From: an uncultured Treponema sp.
Lineage (GTDB): Bacteria; Spirochaetota; Spirochaetia; Treponematales; Treponemataceae
Reading direction: 5' to 3'
Assembly: GCA_947177175.1 (NCBI GenBank)
Contig: CAMWTK010000007.1
Span: 1 to 62,330, forward strand
DNA length: 62,330 nt
Shown here: positions 49,667 to 58,406 of the stretch, one piece after another
Layout: each line of letters starts with the position of its first letter
Numbering within the stretch: the stretch's first letter is position 1
Notes under the pieces: generated by a model
The model's input: the letters and a program-made list of their open reading frames with translations, nothing else
Databases searched by the model: none
Told to the model about the DNA's origin: nothing
Made by a program: the position numbers and the translations under genes

Positions 49667-51004
49667 ATGAAAAATAAATCATTGACGCACGGTGCGCCGT
49701 GGAAAGGCATTTTGTCCTTTATGATCCCGGTGCTTTTGGGGCTTTTATTGCAGCAGCTTTACAACACGGTGGACACGATCATCGTGGGCAATTTTGCCGG
49801 GGAATCTCCCTTGGCGGCGGTGGGCGCGTGCGGCGTTCTTGCCATGGCGTTCCTTGCGCTGGCAAACGGCTTTTCGGCGGGCGCGTGCATTCTGATTGCC
49901 CAGCTTTTCGGGGCGGACAAAACGGACGAAATGCGCAGGCAGGCATCGTCGTCGCTTTTGATCATGCTCGCGATGGGCGTGTTGGCGACGGCGGCGGGCA
50001 TTGCAAGCAGCCGATTTGCCCTTGCGCATATTTTGGCAACGCCCGAAAGCCTGATTCCCATGGCAGACACCTATTTCAAGATGTATGCGGCGGGGCTGAT
50101 TTTCCAGTTCGGGTATAATATTGTAGCCGCAATCCTCCGCGGCATCGGAGACAGCAAGGCGACCTTGTATTTTCTGCTCGTTGCCAGCGCGGTCAATGTC
50201 GTGCTTGACATTCTGTTCGTCTACAACCTGAACATGGGAGTGGCGGGCGCGGCGATTGCCACGGATATTGCGCAGGCGCTTTCATTCGTCGTGGGCGTTA
50301 TCTATATGATGAAAAAATATCCGCTGTTCCGCTGGCGGCTGAACGAATTCACCTTTACATGGCGGCTTGCGAAGCAGACGCTGAAAACGGGCTTTCCCAT
50401 GGCGTTGCAGCAGTTCATCGTGTCGTTCGGATTCGTTTTCATTCAACGGACCGTCAACAGTTACGGCCAGGCGATGACGGCATCTTTTTCGGTCGCCCAA
50501 AAAGTGGAGACCTATATGACGCTGCCCGCAAGCGCGCTGATGACGACGCAGGGAACGTATACGGGGCAGAACATCGGCGCGAACAGGCTCGACCGGGTAA
50601 AAGCCGGCGCAAAGCAAACCGTCTTAATTTCAGAAATCATTTCAGTCTGCATAGTGACGGTGGTTTTTGTTTTTGCAAGTCCGATCGTCGCGACGTTCGG
50701 ACTGGGGCAGGAGGCGGCGGCATATTGTTCCGCACACGTGCGCTTTGTGGCGCTTTGCCTGCCGCTGTTTGCGTCCTATTTTCCGCTGCTGGGATTGTTT
50801 CAGGGCGCGAACAATGCGCTGTTTTCCACCTTTGTGGCGACCGGCGCATTGACAGTCCGCGTGGCGGCGACCTATCTTTTTCAAGGGATTCCGGGCGCGG
50901 GCTACCGCATGATTTGGTGGAACACGATTTTTGGCTGGGGACTTGGTTTTGTTATCTCGTGGACGCATTTCCTGCGCGGCAAGTGGCAGAGCGCGGCGGC
51001 GTAA
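49667..51004 (+). CDS. MATE-family efflux transporter
   Basis: A 445-aa membrane exporter with twelve helices, MKNKSLTHGAPWKGILSFMI then QQLYNTVDTIIVGNFAGESP at the N-terminus. It belongs to the same subfamily as the MATE near proC but is clearly a separate paralogue. It lies third in the LysR-linked operon, which suggests export of a compound that the SDR and flavodoxin detoxify. AGGAG ribosome site. Confidence 0.92.
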   Translation: MKNKSLTHGAPWKGILSFMIPVLLGLLLQQLYNTVDTIIVGNFAGESPLAAVGACGVLAMAFLALANGFSAGACILIAQLFGADKTDEMRRQASSSLLIMLAMGVLATAAGIASSRFALAHILATPESLIPMADTYFKMYAAGLIFQFGYNIVAAILRGIGDSKATLYFLLVASAVNVVLDILFVYNLNMGVAGAAIATDIAQALSFVVGVIYMMKKYPLFRWRLNEFTFTWRLAKQTLKTGFPMALQQFIVSFGFVFIQRTVNSYGQAMTASFSVAQKVETYMTLPASALMTTQGTYTGQNIGANRLDRVKAGAKQTVLISEIISVCIVTVVFVFASPIVATFGLGQEAAAYCSAHVRFVALCLPLFASYFPLLGLFQGANNALFSTFVATGALTVRVAATYLFQGIPGAGYRMIWWNTIFGWGLGFVISWTHFLRGKWQSAAA

Positions 51005-51106
51005 GGTATTTTTACGTCCTTGTGTTTTGCAATTCCCTATATGAGATTGTACAGCAATTCAGAATTTTATGTCAGATTTCGGGCAGCAATAAAACAAATA
51101 TTTGTA

Positions 51107-51135
51107 TTGCAAACGCAGTACAAAACTATTATAAT
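51107..51135 (+). promoter_or_regulatory. Promoter of the restriction-modification island
   Basis: TTGCAA (51107-51112), 17-bp spacer, perfect TATAAT (51130-51135). The predicted start near 51142 leaves a leader of about 20 bases carrying GGGAG, so this transcript is not leaderless. Confidence 0.75.
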
Positions 51136-51161
51136 ATTAGAGGTAGGGAGCAGATTTAAAA

Positions 51162-52187
51162 ATGGAAAGACTGACAAAAGCCCGTGCCATGCAAGTGTCC
51201 GAATTGTCACGGCACAATTTTGATAAAATTATAAATAATGGCTTCATTACCATTCATACAATTGGTGACAGAAAGTATATAGATTCGGATGACTTATATA
51301 CTTTTATGCAGACGAATAACTACAAAGAACTAGTGGAGGGAACGGTAGACTCCCGAAACAGTTTGAATGATTTGACGGGTAAGGACTGGCTTCCCGAAAC
51401 AAAAAGTTTTTTTTACCAAAAAGGTTTGGGTGCTGACAGTCCTGAAGCGCAAATTGAGAAATTGCATCCTGCGCCATACTCTTTTCAGGATATCGGGCAT
51501 TTGATAGTTTTTTTTACAAAAAAGGGAATGTCTGTCTTGGATCCATTTGGCGGAGTTGGCTCAACTGCAAAAGCCTGTGAATTGAACGGTCGTATTTGCA
51601 CAAGCATAGAACTTTCTAAGAAATGGTATGATTTGTCGAAAAAGCGGCTTGAAATGGAAGTCGGCGAAGGAGCAAGCGAAAATCATATTTTCATTAACGG
51701 AGATTCTTGTGCGGAATTACTCAAAATGAAAACAAATAGTTTTGATTTTATGGTAACTAGTCCGCCTTATTGGGGAATTTTGGGAAAACAAGACCAGAAA
51801 GTCAAAACAAATCGTGTCGCAAACAACCTTGATACAAAGTATTCAGAAGATGAACGGGACTTAGGTAATGTAAAGGATTATAAAGAGTTCCTAAAAATTC
51901 TTGTTGATAGGATATTTTTGCAATGTGCAAGACTCATCAAATTTAATAAATATATGGCTTTGGTTGTTTCTGACTTTCGTGACAAATCGGATTTCATTAG
52001 TTTTCATAGTGATTTGATACAGAAATTGAATAAGGAAAAAATTCCGGATGGCGGTGTGCTGAAATTACAAGGGGTGAAAATCTTATTACAAAATCATAAG
52101 AATCTTTTGCCTTATGGTTATCCGTTTGCGTATGTAGAGAACATACATCACCAATATGTACTTATATTCAAAAAATATAAGGAATAA
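51162..52187 (+). CDS. DNA methyltransferase 1 (motif I before motif IV, N-terminal HTH)
   Basis: A 341-aa SAM-dependent DNA methylase, probably N4-cytosine or N6-adenine. Residues about 1-50 look like a MerR/excisionase-type helix-turn-helix (RAMQVSELSRHNFDKIINNG). SAM motif I is VLDPFGGVGSTAKACELNGR at about 125, and the catalytic motif TSPPYWG is at about 197. TSPPYW is typical of m4C enzymes. In the usual beta-group order motif IV comes first, so this one is permuted relative to its partner. AT-rich, first gene of a tightly spaced island. Confidence 0.85.
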   Translation: MERLTKARAMQVSELSRHNFDKIINNGFITIHTIGDRKYIDSDDLYTFMQTNNYKELVEGTVDSRNSLNDLTGKDWLPETKSFFYQKGLGADSPEAQIEKLHPAPYSFQDIGHLIVFFTKKGMSVLDPFGGVGSTAKACELNGRICTSIELSKKWYDLSKKRLEMEVGEGASENHIFINGDSCAELLKMKTNSFDFMVTSPPYWGILGKQDQKVKTNRVANNLDTKYSEDERDLGNVKDYKEFLKILVDRIFLQCARLIKFNKYMALVVSDFRDKSDFISFHSDLIQKLNKEKIPDGGVLKLQGVKILLQNHKNLLPYGYPFAYVENIHHQYVLIFKKYKE

Positions 52188-52193
52188 ATATCA

Positions 52194-53012
52194 ATGGACA
52201 ATATATATGGCATAATTTGCGGCGACTCTGACAGTTTGCTTAATGATTTAATAGCAAAAGATATACAATATGATTTAGTACTTACTGATCCGCCTTATAA
52301 TATTCATAAAGATTTCGGCAATAAAACTGACTGTCTTTCCGTTGACGATTTTATACGCATAACCAATGAACGCATACTGAAGCTAAAAAAATTGCTTTCT
52401 CCGACAGGAAGTATTATTTGGTTTGGCATACATGATTACATTTGTTATGTACAAATCGCTATGTACGATGCTGGTTTGCATTATAGACGAATGAATATAT
52501 GGCATTATAAAAATGGCTTTTCACGTTCAAAAAAAGAGCCGGCAACGCATTATGAGCCTTTTTTATGGTTTTCAAATGATAAGAAAATATGGACGTACAA
52601 TGTTGATGAAGTAAGGATTCCATATAAAAGTGCCGAACGGCTGAAAAATGCCATAACTTACAAGGATACGGATGGCGAAAAAAAGATATGGAAACCTAAT
52701 CCCAAAGGTTCGATGCGTGGGGATATTTGGGAGTTTCCGACGCTTTCTGGGAAAGTTTTTAAAAATGAAAAAACAGAACATCCAACCCAAAAACCAGAAT
52801 CTCTTATTACAGAAATTATAAAGGCTTTCTGTCCAATGGAAAATGGAATATATAAGGGAAGCATTTTAGATCCCTTTCATGGTTCCGGGACGCTTGGTGT
52901 TTGTTGTGAAAGATTAAACGCCAACGGAAATAAAATAGACTGGACAGGCATTGAAATTGAGCAAAGATGGTGTAGTATTGCAAAAAAACGTCTGTCGCAA
53001 ATAGGAAAATGA
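52194..53012 (+). CDS. DNA methyltransferase 2 (beta group)
   Basis: A 272-aa N6-adenine or N4-cytosine DNA methylase with the regular beta order: catalytic motif LTDPPYNIHKDFG at about 33-45, the recognition region in the middle, then EHPTQKP (motif X) and LDPFHGSGTLGVCCERL (motif I) near the C-terminus. The gap to the first methylase gene is 6 bases. Two different methylases beside one nuclease is the usual arrangement for an asymmetric type IIS site, one enzyme for each strand. Confidence 0.9.
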   Translation: MDNIYGIICGDSDSLLNDLIAKDIQYDLVLTDPPYNIHKDFGNKTDCLSVDDFIRITNERILKLKKLLSPTGSIIWFGIHDYICYVQIAMYDAGLHYRRMNIWHYKNGFSRSKKEPATHYEPFLWFSNDKKIWTYNVDEVRIPYKSAERLKNAITYKDTDGEKKIWKPNPKGSMRGDIWEFPTLSGKVFKNEKTEHPTQKPESLITEIIKAFCPMENGIYKGSILDPFHGSGTLGVCCERLNANGNKIDWTGIEIEQRWCSIAKKRLSQIGK

Positions 53013-53013
53013 T

Positions 53014-54690
53014 ATGAGCAAAAATTATATAAAGCTACAAAATCAAGGAAATATCTATCAAAATCTTATGCTACTTAATGAAATGATGAATTCTGTAGGT
53101 TATGCCGATGAGAATGGATATTTTACTAAAAAGGCTGTAGCCGAAATAGCTATAAACGCTTCGATGATAACAAGTGCGGGAAAAATGGGCAATGATATTA
53201 TCGATATTATGAATAATACAGATATAGAGGAAGGACACAATTCTATTTTGCAGAATGCGAAGGCTCGAATGCAGATTCTTCGTGTCCTTGGCTTGGTTTC
53301 CACCGATTATGATTCTGAGCTATATGCGATAACAGATTTGGGCGAAAAACTATTGAAAAGGGTATTCCCTGATAACCAAAATACTATCCCAGATTTTTCC
53401 TTGCTTCTTGAAGCATTTATGGGAATATCCACAACATCCGAAGTTTATGAGTATTACTGTGACTTAACATTTAATTGTTATTTAGGTTATGAAATATGTT
53501 ATGCGCTAGCTTGTCTTGATTATAAAATCAGCACATCAGAAATGCCGGTCATAACAACATACCCAATAGAAGAAATTGATGATTTCGTAAATACAGTAAG
53601 AAAATTTCGTGCAAAAAGGAAAAAAATCCCTGTTACACACGAACATTTCCCTAAAACGCAAAAAGGAACTCCATTACAGCAAGCTTCAAATATCACTCGT
53701 ACAATAAATCAGATTTTAAGAATTTGCAACATACTTGAGAGGAAAAGCATAAGTATTGCGGGCGACAACTATTATATTTGTACTGCGCAAGGCAAAAAAT
53801 ATGTTGATGCCATAAAGAAATCAATGCAGTCAAAAGGAAAAATAACTTTTTGGACTCCATACAGTTTTCGAAAAAAGAATCTTTTGGAACAGAAAAAAAT
53901 CTGTAATTTCGGCTACAATAATATGCTCGACAGGGGCGGTTATGCAGTAAAGGACACGGATAATCAGACTGTATTTTCTCCGTATCAGCTTATTCCTGAA
54001 ACTAATGTAAACTGGCTTTTGGAAAAGAATATTCGAAGGCCTCCCTCCAAAAAAGAAAAGCAGGTTCAAGTCATAAACAGCCAGATTGCAAGTGGTGTAT
54101 TGCGTCTTAAGCCAAGTTATTATTCAGCAGAAGATTATGACAATTTCATAAAATCTCATATAAATAAAGCAATTATTATTTCTGAAATACTCGCCGCAAA
54201 GAAACAATGCTCAAAGAAAGAAGAGATTATTGAAAGAATAGTAGAACGATATAGGACAAGCGACAAAACGACTTTTTATCCGTTCATTCATTCTCTTTTT
54301 CAGGCAATGGGATTAGATTGCAGAGGCGAATTGCTAAGAGCAGATGCTTATATACAATTTGATGGACATGTAATTCCTGCCGAGATAAAATCTTGTACAG
54401 AAACTCCTACATACAATATGAAAGGTGCAAGGCAGGCGTTGGAAAATAAAATTCTTTTTTATAAAGATGTATCAGATTTAGATTTTGCCTCTTTACTAAT
54501 TGGTTATGACCATCCGACGGCAATGACAGAAATACAAGAATTTATTGATGCGGCATACAGTGAATGGAAAATAAAAATTATAGCGTTTGATTTTAAAACA
54601 CTTGTCTCAATGTGTGTAAATACAATTTGGAATAAACAGAAAATTGATTTTTCTGCACTGTTCCATAATTATGGAATTGCCGAGGTATAA
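53014..54690 (+). CDS. Type II (probably IIS) restriction endonuclease candidate
   Basis: A 558-aa protein starting one base after the second methylase. The N-terminal 330 residues are helical and probably hold DNA recognition. A PD-(D/E)XK-like catalytic core is visible near residue 450: LLRADAYIQFDGHVIPAEIK followed by SCTE, with Asp and the Glu-Ile-Lys motif correctly spaced. A separate recognition part and C-terminal cleavage part with two methylases fit AlwI-like type IIS enzymes, but I cannot confirm the subfamily. AT-rich. Confidence 0.78.
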   Translation: MSKNYIKLQNQGNIYQNLMLLNEMMNSVGYADENGYFTKKAVAEIAINASMITSAGKMGNDIIDIMNNTDIEEGHNSILQNAKARMQILRVLGLVSTDYDSELYAITDLGEKLLKRVFPDNQNTIPDFSLLLEAFMGISTTSEVYEYYCDLTFNCYLGYEICYALACLDYKISTSEMPVITTYPIEEIDDFVNTVRKFRAKRKKIPVTHEHFPKTQKGTPLQQASNITRTINQILRICNILERKSISIAGDNYYICTAQGKKYVDAIKKSMQSKGKITFWTPYSFRKKNLLEQKKICNFGYNNMLDRGGYAVKDTDNQTVFSPYQLIPETNVNWLLEKNIRRPPSKKEKQVQVINSQIASGVLRLKPSYYSAEDYDNFIKSHINKAIIISEILAAKKQCSKKEEIIERIVERYRTSDKTTFYPFIHSLFQAMGLDCRGELLRADAYIQFDGHVIPAEIKSCTETPTYNMKGARQALENKILFYKDVSDLDFASLLIGYDHPTAMTEIQEFIDAAYSEWKIKIIAFDFKTLVSMCVNTIWNKQKIDFSALFHNYGIAEV

Positions 54691-54691
54691 T

Positions 54692-55516
54692 ATGCGAATA
54701 AAAATTATTGACAGGAGAATTTGTGACGAATGCAACAGAAAAACTTGTTCGAATAATGATGTCGTCGAAAAAACGAGTTTTTACAATCTGAAATCAGAGC
54801 GCTATACCTGTCCCATCAGATTGTTTCAATACGGACCTGCCAACGAGCAACTTGAACAGGGGTACATTGATATTGATTTAAAAGAGAACAAATGCATATA
54901 CTGTCTGCTTTGTGCCATAAAATGCTCAAAACAGAATTTGCGGATTGAATCATACAAATATAATGCTGTCAATGATTTTGAAGTATTGAAACGAATTGTT
55001 GAACCACAGGCTATTGCCCCCTCAAATATCATCGCGTCTTCATATTTGAATTGTTTGTTTGATTTCGCCGCAAATACGAATCTTAACAAGTCGCTTTTAT
55101 TTGATGGATATGTCTATACGATAGCCGATGAACAATGTTTTGTTGAAGTAGACATTCAAAATGACTCTTTGGAGAGTTGCCGTCGCCTTCTCAATGATAT
55201 AGTTAGTTACAACTTTAAATGTGAGAAGAAAATTAAAAACGGATTGATGGTTTTGAATAATTTTCCAAAAGAAGGCTCTCATGATATTTTTACCGTGATA
55301 GAGAAATTGAAACTATTTCCATATACATCTGATTTAAATATCTATATCACGACTTTTTCACTGCTTAGAAATTTCGCTATGCGGTTTGAAAAGAACAAAT
55401 ACGCTCTCAAAGATTTATTCTTAAATATGATGTCAGAAACTACTGATGCATATCAAAATAGACTTGTTGTAAAAGGAATTATCAACGATGACATCGCAAA
55501 ACAGATGTTTTGTTAA
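54692..55516 (+). CDS. Ferredoxin-like Fe-S protein inside the restriction island
   Basis: A 274-aa protein that begins one base after the endonuclease stop. Eight Cys in the first 80 residues can bind two [4Fe-4S] clusters: C11-x2-C14-x4-C19 with C40-Pro, and C68-x2-C71-x2-C74-x3-C78 (CIYCLLCAIKC). The remaining 190 residues show no known domain and are mildly alpha/beta. It is not a component of any restriction system I can name. Candidate roles are a structural subunit for the nuclease, as Fe-S clusters are in Cas4 and AddB, or a redox switch. Same strand, composition and tight spacing as the R-M genes. Confidence 0.75.
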   Translation: MRIKIIDRRICDECNRKTCSNNDVVEKTSFYNLKSERYTCPIRLFQYGPANEQLEQGYIDIDLKENKCIYCLLCAIKCSKQNLRIESYKYNAVNDFEVLKRIVEPQAIAPSNIIASSYLNCLFDFAANTNLNKSLLFDGYVYTIADEQCFVEVDIQNDSLESCRRLLNDIVSYNFKCEKKIKNGLMVLNNFPKEGSHDIFTVIEKLKLFPYTSDLNIYITTFSLLRNFAMRFEKNKYALKDLFLNMMSETTDAYQNRLVVKGIINDDIAKQMFC

Positions 55517-55528
55517 AGGAGTTTTAGT

Positions 55529-55720
55529 ATGGCACGCCCACGAAAAGATTATAAGATATTGTCCTGTCGCATAGAAAGAAGTATATACGAGCAACTTGAT
55601 AAATTCTGCGAACGGTCAGGACAAGCAAAAACGGTGGCAGTCGAGCGTATTTTAGGTAGTTATTTTCAAGATTATTTTTCGCATAAGGACAACACGGTCA
55701 AAAATAATACTATTCGTTGA
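55529..55720 (+). CDS. Ribbon-helix-helix (CopG-like) small DNA-binding protein
   Basis: A 63-aa protein, MARPRKDYKILSCRIERSIY then EQLDKFCERSGQAKTVAVERI, a typical ribbon-helix-helix with a strand, two helices and a basic start. Probably a repressor of the island (controller-like) or a relic antitoxin. It has an AAGGAG ribosome site 12 bases after the Fe-S protein stop and closes the AT-rich island. Confidence 0.8.
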   Translation: MARPRKDYKILSCRIERSIYEQLDKFCERSGQAKTVAVERILGSYFQDYFSHKDNTVKNNTIR

Positions 55721-55755
55721 AGTAGAATGAATATCGATAACTTGGAGAAAAACCG

Positions 55756-57093
55756 ATGAAAAAAATGACCGCTATTTTGTGCAATATTTTGGCGATTGCC
55801 TCCTTCGCGGCGTGCGAGGAAAAAGCGAAATCCGCAAAGGAAAACGCGATGAACGCAAAAACAGAAATTGCCTATGACGGCATTTTCCCGGCGCATGAGG
55901 CGTATGGAACGGGCATCGGCGCGATGCCCGGGCGGGTGGTCTGGGCGCACGACCCGGATGCCGTTTCATGGGACGGACGCGGCTATTGGTGGGATACAAA
56001 CCATTTTGACGAATCGCGCATCCTCCGAATGCTGAACGAAAGCATCGCCGCGCTGGGCGGCAAAGACAGCGTAAAAGCCGGGTGGTCGGCCTTGTTCACC
56101 GCGCACAACGGCGGAAACGAATACCGCGCAGGCGAGAAAATCGCAATCAAGGTGAACATGAACGGCTCGGCGGTATTCGACAATGACATTTCCGGGAAAA
56201 CACACATGGGCTATGCCAATGCGGTTTTGCTCAAGGCGATGCTGCGCTCCCTCGTGGAAGAAGCCGGCGTTTCCCCCGAGGACATCACCATGTACGACGT
56301 GTCGCGCCTGTTCCCCAATTATATGGTAGAACTGTGTACGAGCGGCAATCTCCGGGGCATCCGTTTTGTCGGGCGCGACAATGGCGTGGCGGACAAACAT
56401 GCGCCGATCAACTGGTCGCACACATTCAGCGGCAACGTAAATTATCTTCCCACGTGCGTGACGGAAGCGAAGTACATCATCAACCTGGCGAACCTGAAAG
56501 GGCACAGCTACGGAATCACCTTGTGCGGAAAAAATCACTTCGGCTCGTTCATCAACGGAAATAAAATGTATCCGCCCGAAGGCGCGAACCTGCATCAGTG
56601 GCTGTCACGAAACGACATGACGATTTACAGCCCGCTCGTTGACCTGATGGGAAACTGGCAAATCGGCAAAAAGACGGTGCTGTATCTGCTGGACGCGCGC
56701 ATCTGCGCTCCGTCAGAAGGCAGGTCCGTCACGAAAGAAAATGCCACCTGGCGGCAGCTCCCGTTCAACGGCGATTTTACTTCCAGCATTTTTGTGTCGC
56801 AGGACCCAGTCGCGATTGATTCGGTGAGCGCGGATTTCCTTGCCAACGAGCCGACTTTGCAGGAACAGAACGGCGCGATCCGCAACAACCCGAACGTGGA
56901 AAACTATCTCCACGAAGCCGGCCTTGTGGGAAACGCCCCGTCCGGGACTGCCTATTATGACGGCAACGGAAAGCGGCTTACAAACCTCGGCGTGCACGAA
57001 CACTGGAACAATTCCGCGCAAAAACAGTACGGCAGAAATCTGGGCAGGGAAGAAGGCATTGAGCTGATCCGCCTTTCGCCGACGGGAAAATAG
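55756..57093 (+). CDS. DUF362-family lipoprotein
   Basis: A 445-aa exported protein. The signal peptide ends SFAAC (Cys 20), a lipobox. The DUF362 blocks are visible: GEKIAIKVNMNG, HMGYANAVLLKAMLRSLVEE, SRLFPNYMVELCTSGNLRG and YIINLANLKGHSYGITLCGK, followed by VSQDPVAIDSVSADFLAN. DUF362 proteins are often linked to iron-sulfur or metal chemistry, but this version carries no ferredoxin domain. The role is unknown. GC content returns to the genome average here. GGAG ribosome site. Confidence 0.88.
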   Translation: MKKMTAILCNILAIASFAACEEKAKSAKENAMNAKTEIAYDGIFPAHEAYGTGIGAMPGRVVWAHDPDAVSWDGRGYWWDTNHFDESRILRMLNESIAALGGKDSVKAGWSALFTAHNGGNEYRAGEKIAIKVNMNGSAVFDNDISGKTHMGYANAVLLKAMLRSLVEEAGVSPEDITMYDVSRLFPNYMVELCTSGNLRGIRFVGRDNGVADKHAPINWSHTFSGNVNYLPTCVTEAKYIINLANLKGHSYGITLCGKNHFGSFINGNKMYPPEGANLHQWLSRNDMTIYSPLVDLMGNWQIGKKTVLYLLDARICAPSEGRSVTKENATWRQLPFNGDFTSSIFVSQDPVAIDSVSADFLANEPTLQEQNGAIRNNPNVENYLHEAGLVGNAPSGTAYYDGNGKRLTNLGVHEHWNNSAQKQYGRNLGREEGIELIRLSPTGK

Positions 57094-57119
57094 GCGATAG
57101 AGCACCGGCAGACAGAGAC

Positions 57120-57144
57120 GAGGGAGAATCCTGCGTTCTCCCTC
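57120..57144. terminator. Hairpin between convergent genes
   Basis: GAGGGAGAA (57120-57128) and TTCTCCCTC (57136-57144), a perfect 9-bp stem with a 7-base loop. There is no long T run, so it may act in both directions. Confidence 0.65.
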
Positions 57145-57153
57145 AAAACGAAA

Positions 57154-57663
57154 TCACTGCCCGACTGTTTCCGTCAGCACGAGATTCTTGTTGTAATTGT
57201 CCACGGCTTTCAGATATGGCGTAACCGAAACGTACCCCGAAAGCAACGACCCAAAGAAACCGCAACTGCCCGCCACGAGCGAAGCAGTCTCGACAGCCGT
57301 TTTGTGCGGCATATCGTCCACAAACGTACACGTTACTTCCGTAGCGATACTGGCAAGCAGCACCCCGACGCACACATTGGTGACGACCCGCCAAACGCGA
57401 TGCCGTCTCATCAGCGGCTTGTTTTCGGGAAGAGAAAGCAACAGCGCGTTCACTTCCTTATAGGGAATGCGCTCCCCCTGCGGCGTTTGGTATTCCAAGA
57501 GATTGATAAATTTCGGGGCGTGTTCCAAAAACTTGATGTCCCGCACCGAAAATTCTGCCGGCTTCGCAGTATCCCCGCCGAAACTGTCATCGTCCTGCAC
57601 CTGGCAAAATCCCGACGCACACACAAAAACAAACAGCGCAAGCACGATAAAACGTCTCTTCAT
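57154..57663 (-). CDS. Exported protein, tandem paralogue 2
   Basis: A 169-aa protein with signal peptide MKRRFIVLALFVFVCASGFC, a conserved N-terminal segment VRDIKFLEHAPKFINLL and a basic turn RRHRVWRV. One or two hydrophobic stretches follow (NVCVGVLLASIATEV, ASLVAGSCGFFGSLLSGY), and the C-terminus is YNKNLVLTETVGQ. It shares all of these with the neighbour 57704-58195, so the two arose by tandem duplication. No family recognised. AAGGGG ribosome site. Confidence 0.75.
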   Translation of the reverse strand: MKRRFIVLALFVFVCASGFCQVQDDDSFGGDTAKPAEFSVRDIKFLEHAPKFINLLEYQTPQGERIPYKEVNALLLSLPENKPLMRRHRVWRVVTNVCVGVLLASIATEVTCTFVDDMPHKTAVETASLVAGSCGFFGSLLSGYVSVTPYLKAVDNYNKNLVLTETVGQ

Positions 57664-57703
57664 ACAAACCCCTTGAGGACACTTCGGAGGACTATCCGCC
57701 GAT

Positions 57704-58195
57704 TTACTGCCCGACTGCTTCCGTCAGCACAAGATTCTTGTTGCAGTTGTCCGCTGCTTTCAAAAACTGCGCTTCCGTGCTGTCGCCGGAAACCAAATCA
57801 CCTAAAAAATCGAAGCCGCTCGCCACGGAATCGGCAACCAAAGCGGTCGTCTCCTGCGGCATATCGTCCATGGCAGTGATCACCACATCCGTCGCGACTC
57901 CGCCAAACAGCTCCATGCACGATTCAGCAAGGACGCGCCAAATGCGATGCCGTTTCGCCGCCGGCTTGTTTTCGGTCGCGGCTGACCGGGCGTTCGCCTC
58001 CTCATGGGAAAAACGCACTCCCCGCATCGCCTGCCCCACCACAAAATCCGCAAGCCGCAAAGACGGCTCCACAAAATCGATGTCGCGCACCGAAACCGCC
58101 GCCACGCTCGCCCGTTCCCCGCCGTCCTGTGCATGGCAAAACCCCGCCGCACATACAAACGTGCACAACACGAGCACAACAAACCGCCTTTTCAT
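57704..58195 (-). CDS. Exported protein, tandem paralogue 1
   Basis: A 163-aa paralogue of the next gene: signal peptide MKRRFVVLVLCTFVCAAGFC, VRDIDFVEPSLRLADFV, KRHRIWRVLAESC and C-terminus CNKNLVLTEAVGQ. Both proteins keep acidic DDMP in the middle (AMDDMPQET; VDDMPHKT). Only the ends and the RIWRV core are strongly conserved; the middle has diverged. The start at 58195 is supported by AAGGAG. It is probably co-transcribed with its paralogue 40 bases downstream. Confidence 0.75.
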   Translation of the reverse strand: MKRRFVVLVLCTFVCAAGFCHAQDGGERASVAAVSVRDIDFVEPSLRLADFVVGQAMRGVRFSHEEANARSAATENKPAAKRHRIWRVLAESCMELFGGVATDVVITAMDDMPQETTALVADSVASGFDFLGDLVSGDSTEAQFLKAADNCNKNLVLTEAVGQ

Positions 58196-58406
58196 GCAAA
58201 CTCCTTGCGAACATCCCGGGAAAACACAGGAAAATAATACCACCTTTCCTGCTTTTTTGCTAGCAGAGAATGACGGCGCAAACACAATCTTTCATCATAT
58301 AATGCGAACGGTCACCGCAAGGGATGCATTGTTTTTTGCCCGCGCCTGTGGTATGCTTGACAGAACAGGGCGTTCGTGCTGACTGCCTGCCGGTAAGGAG
58401 CGAATC

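Noticed and set aside
51005..55740. Prophage or integrative element carrying the restriction island
   Set aside because: No integrase, structural phage genes or flanking direct repeats were seen; only AT-rich composition and R-M content support mobility.
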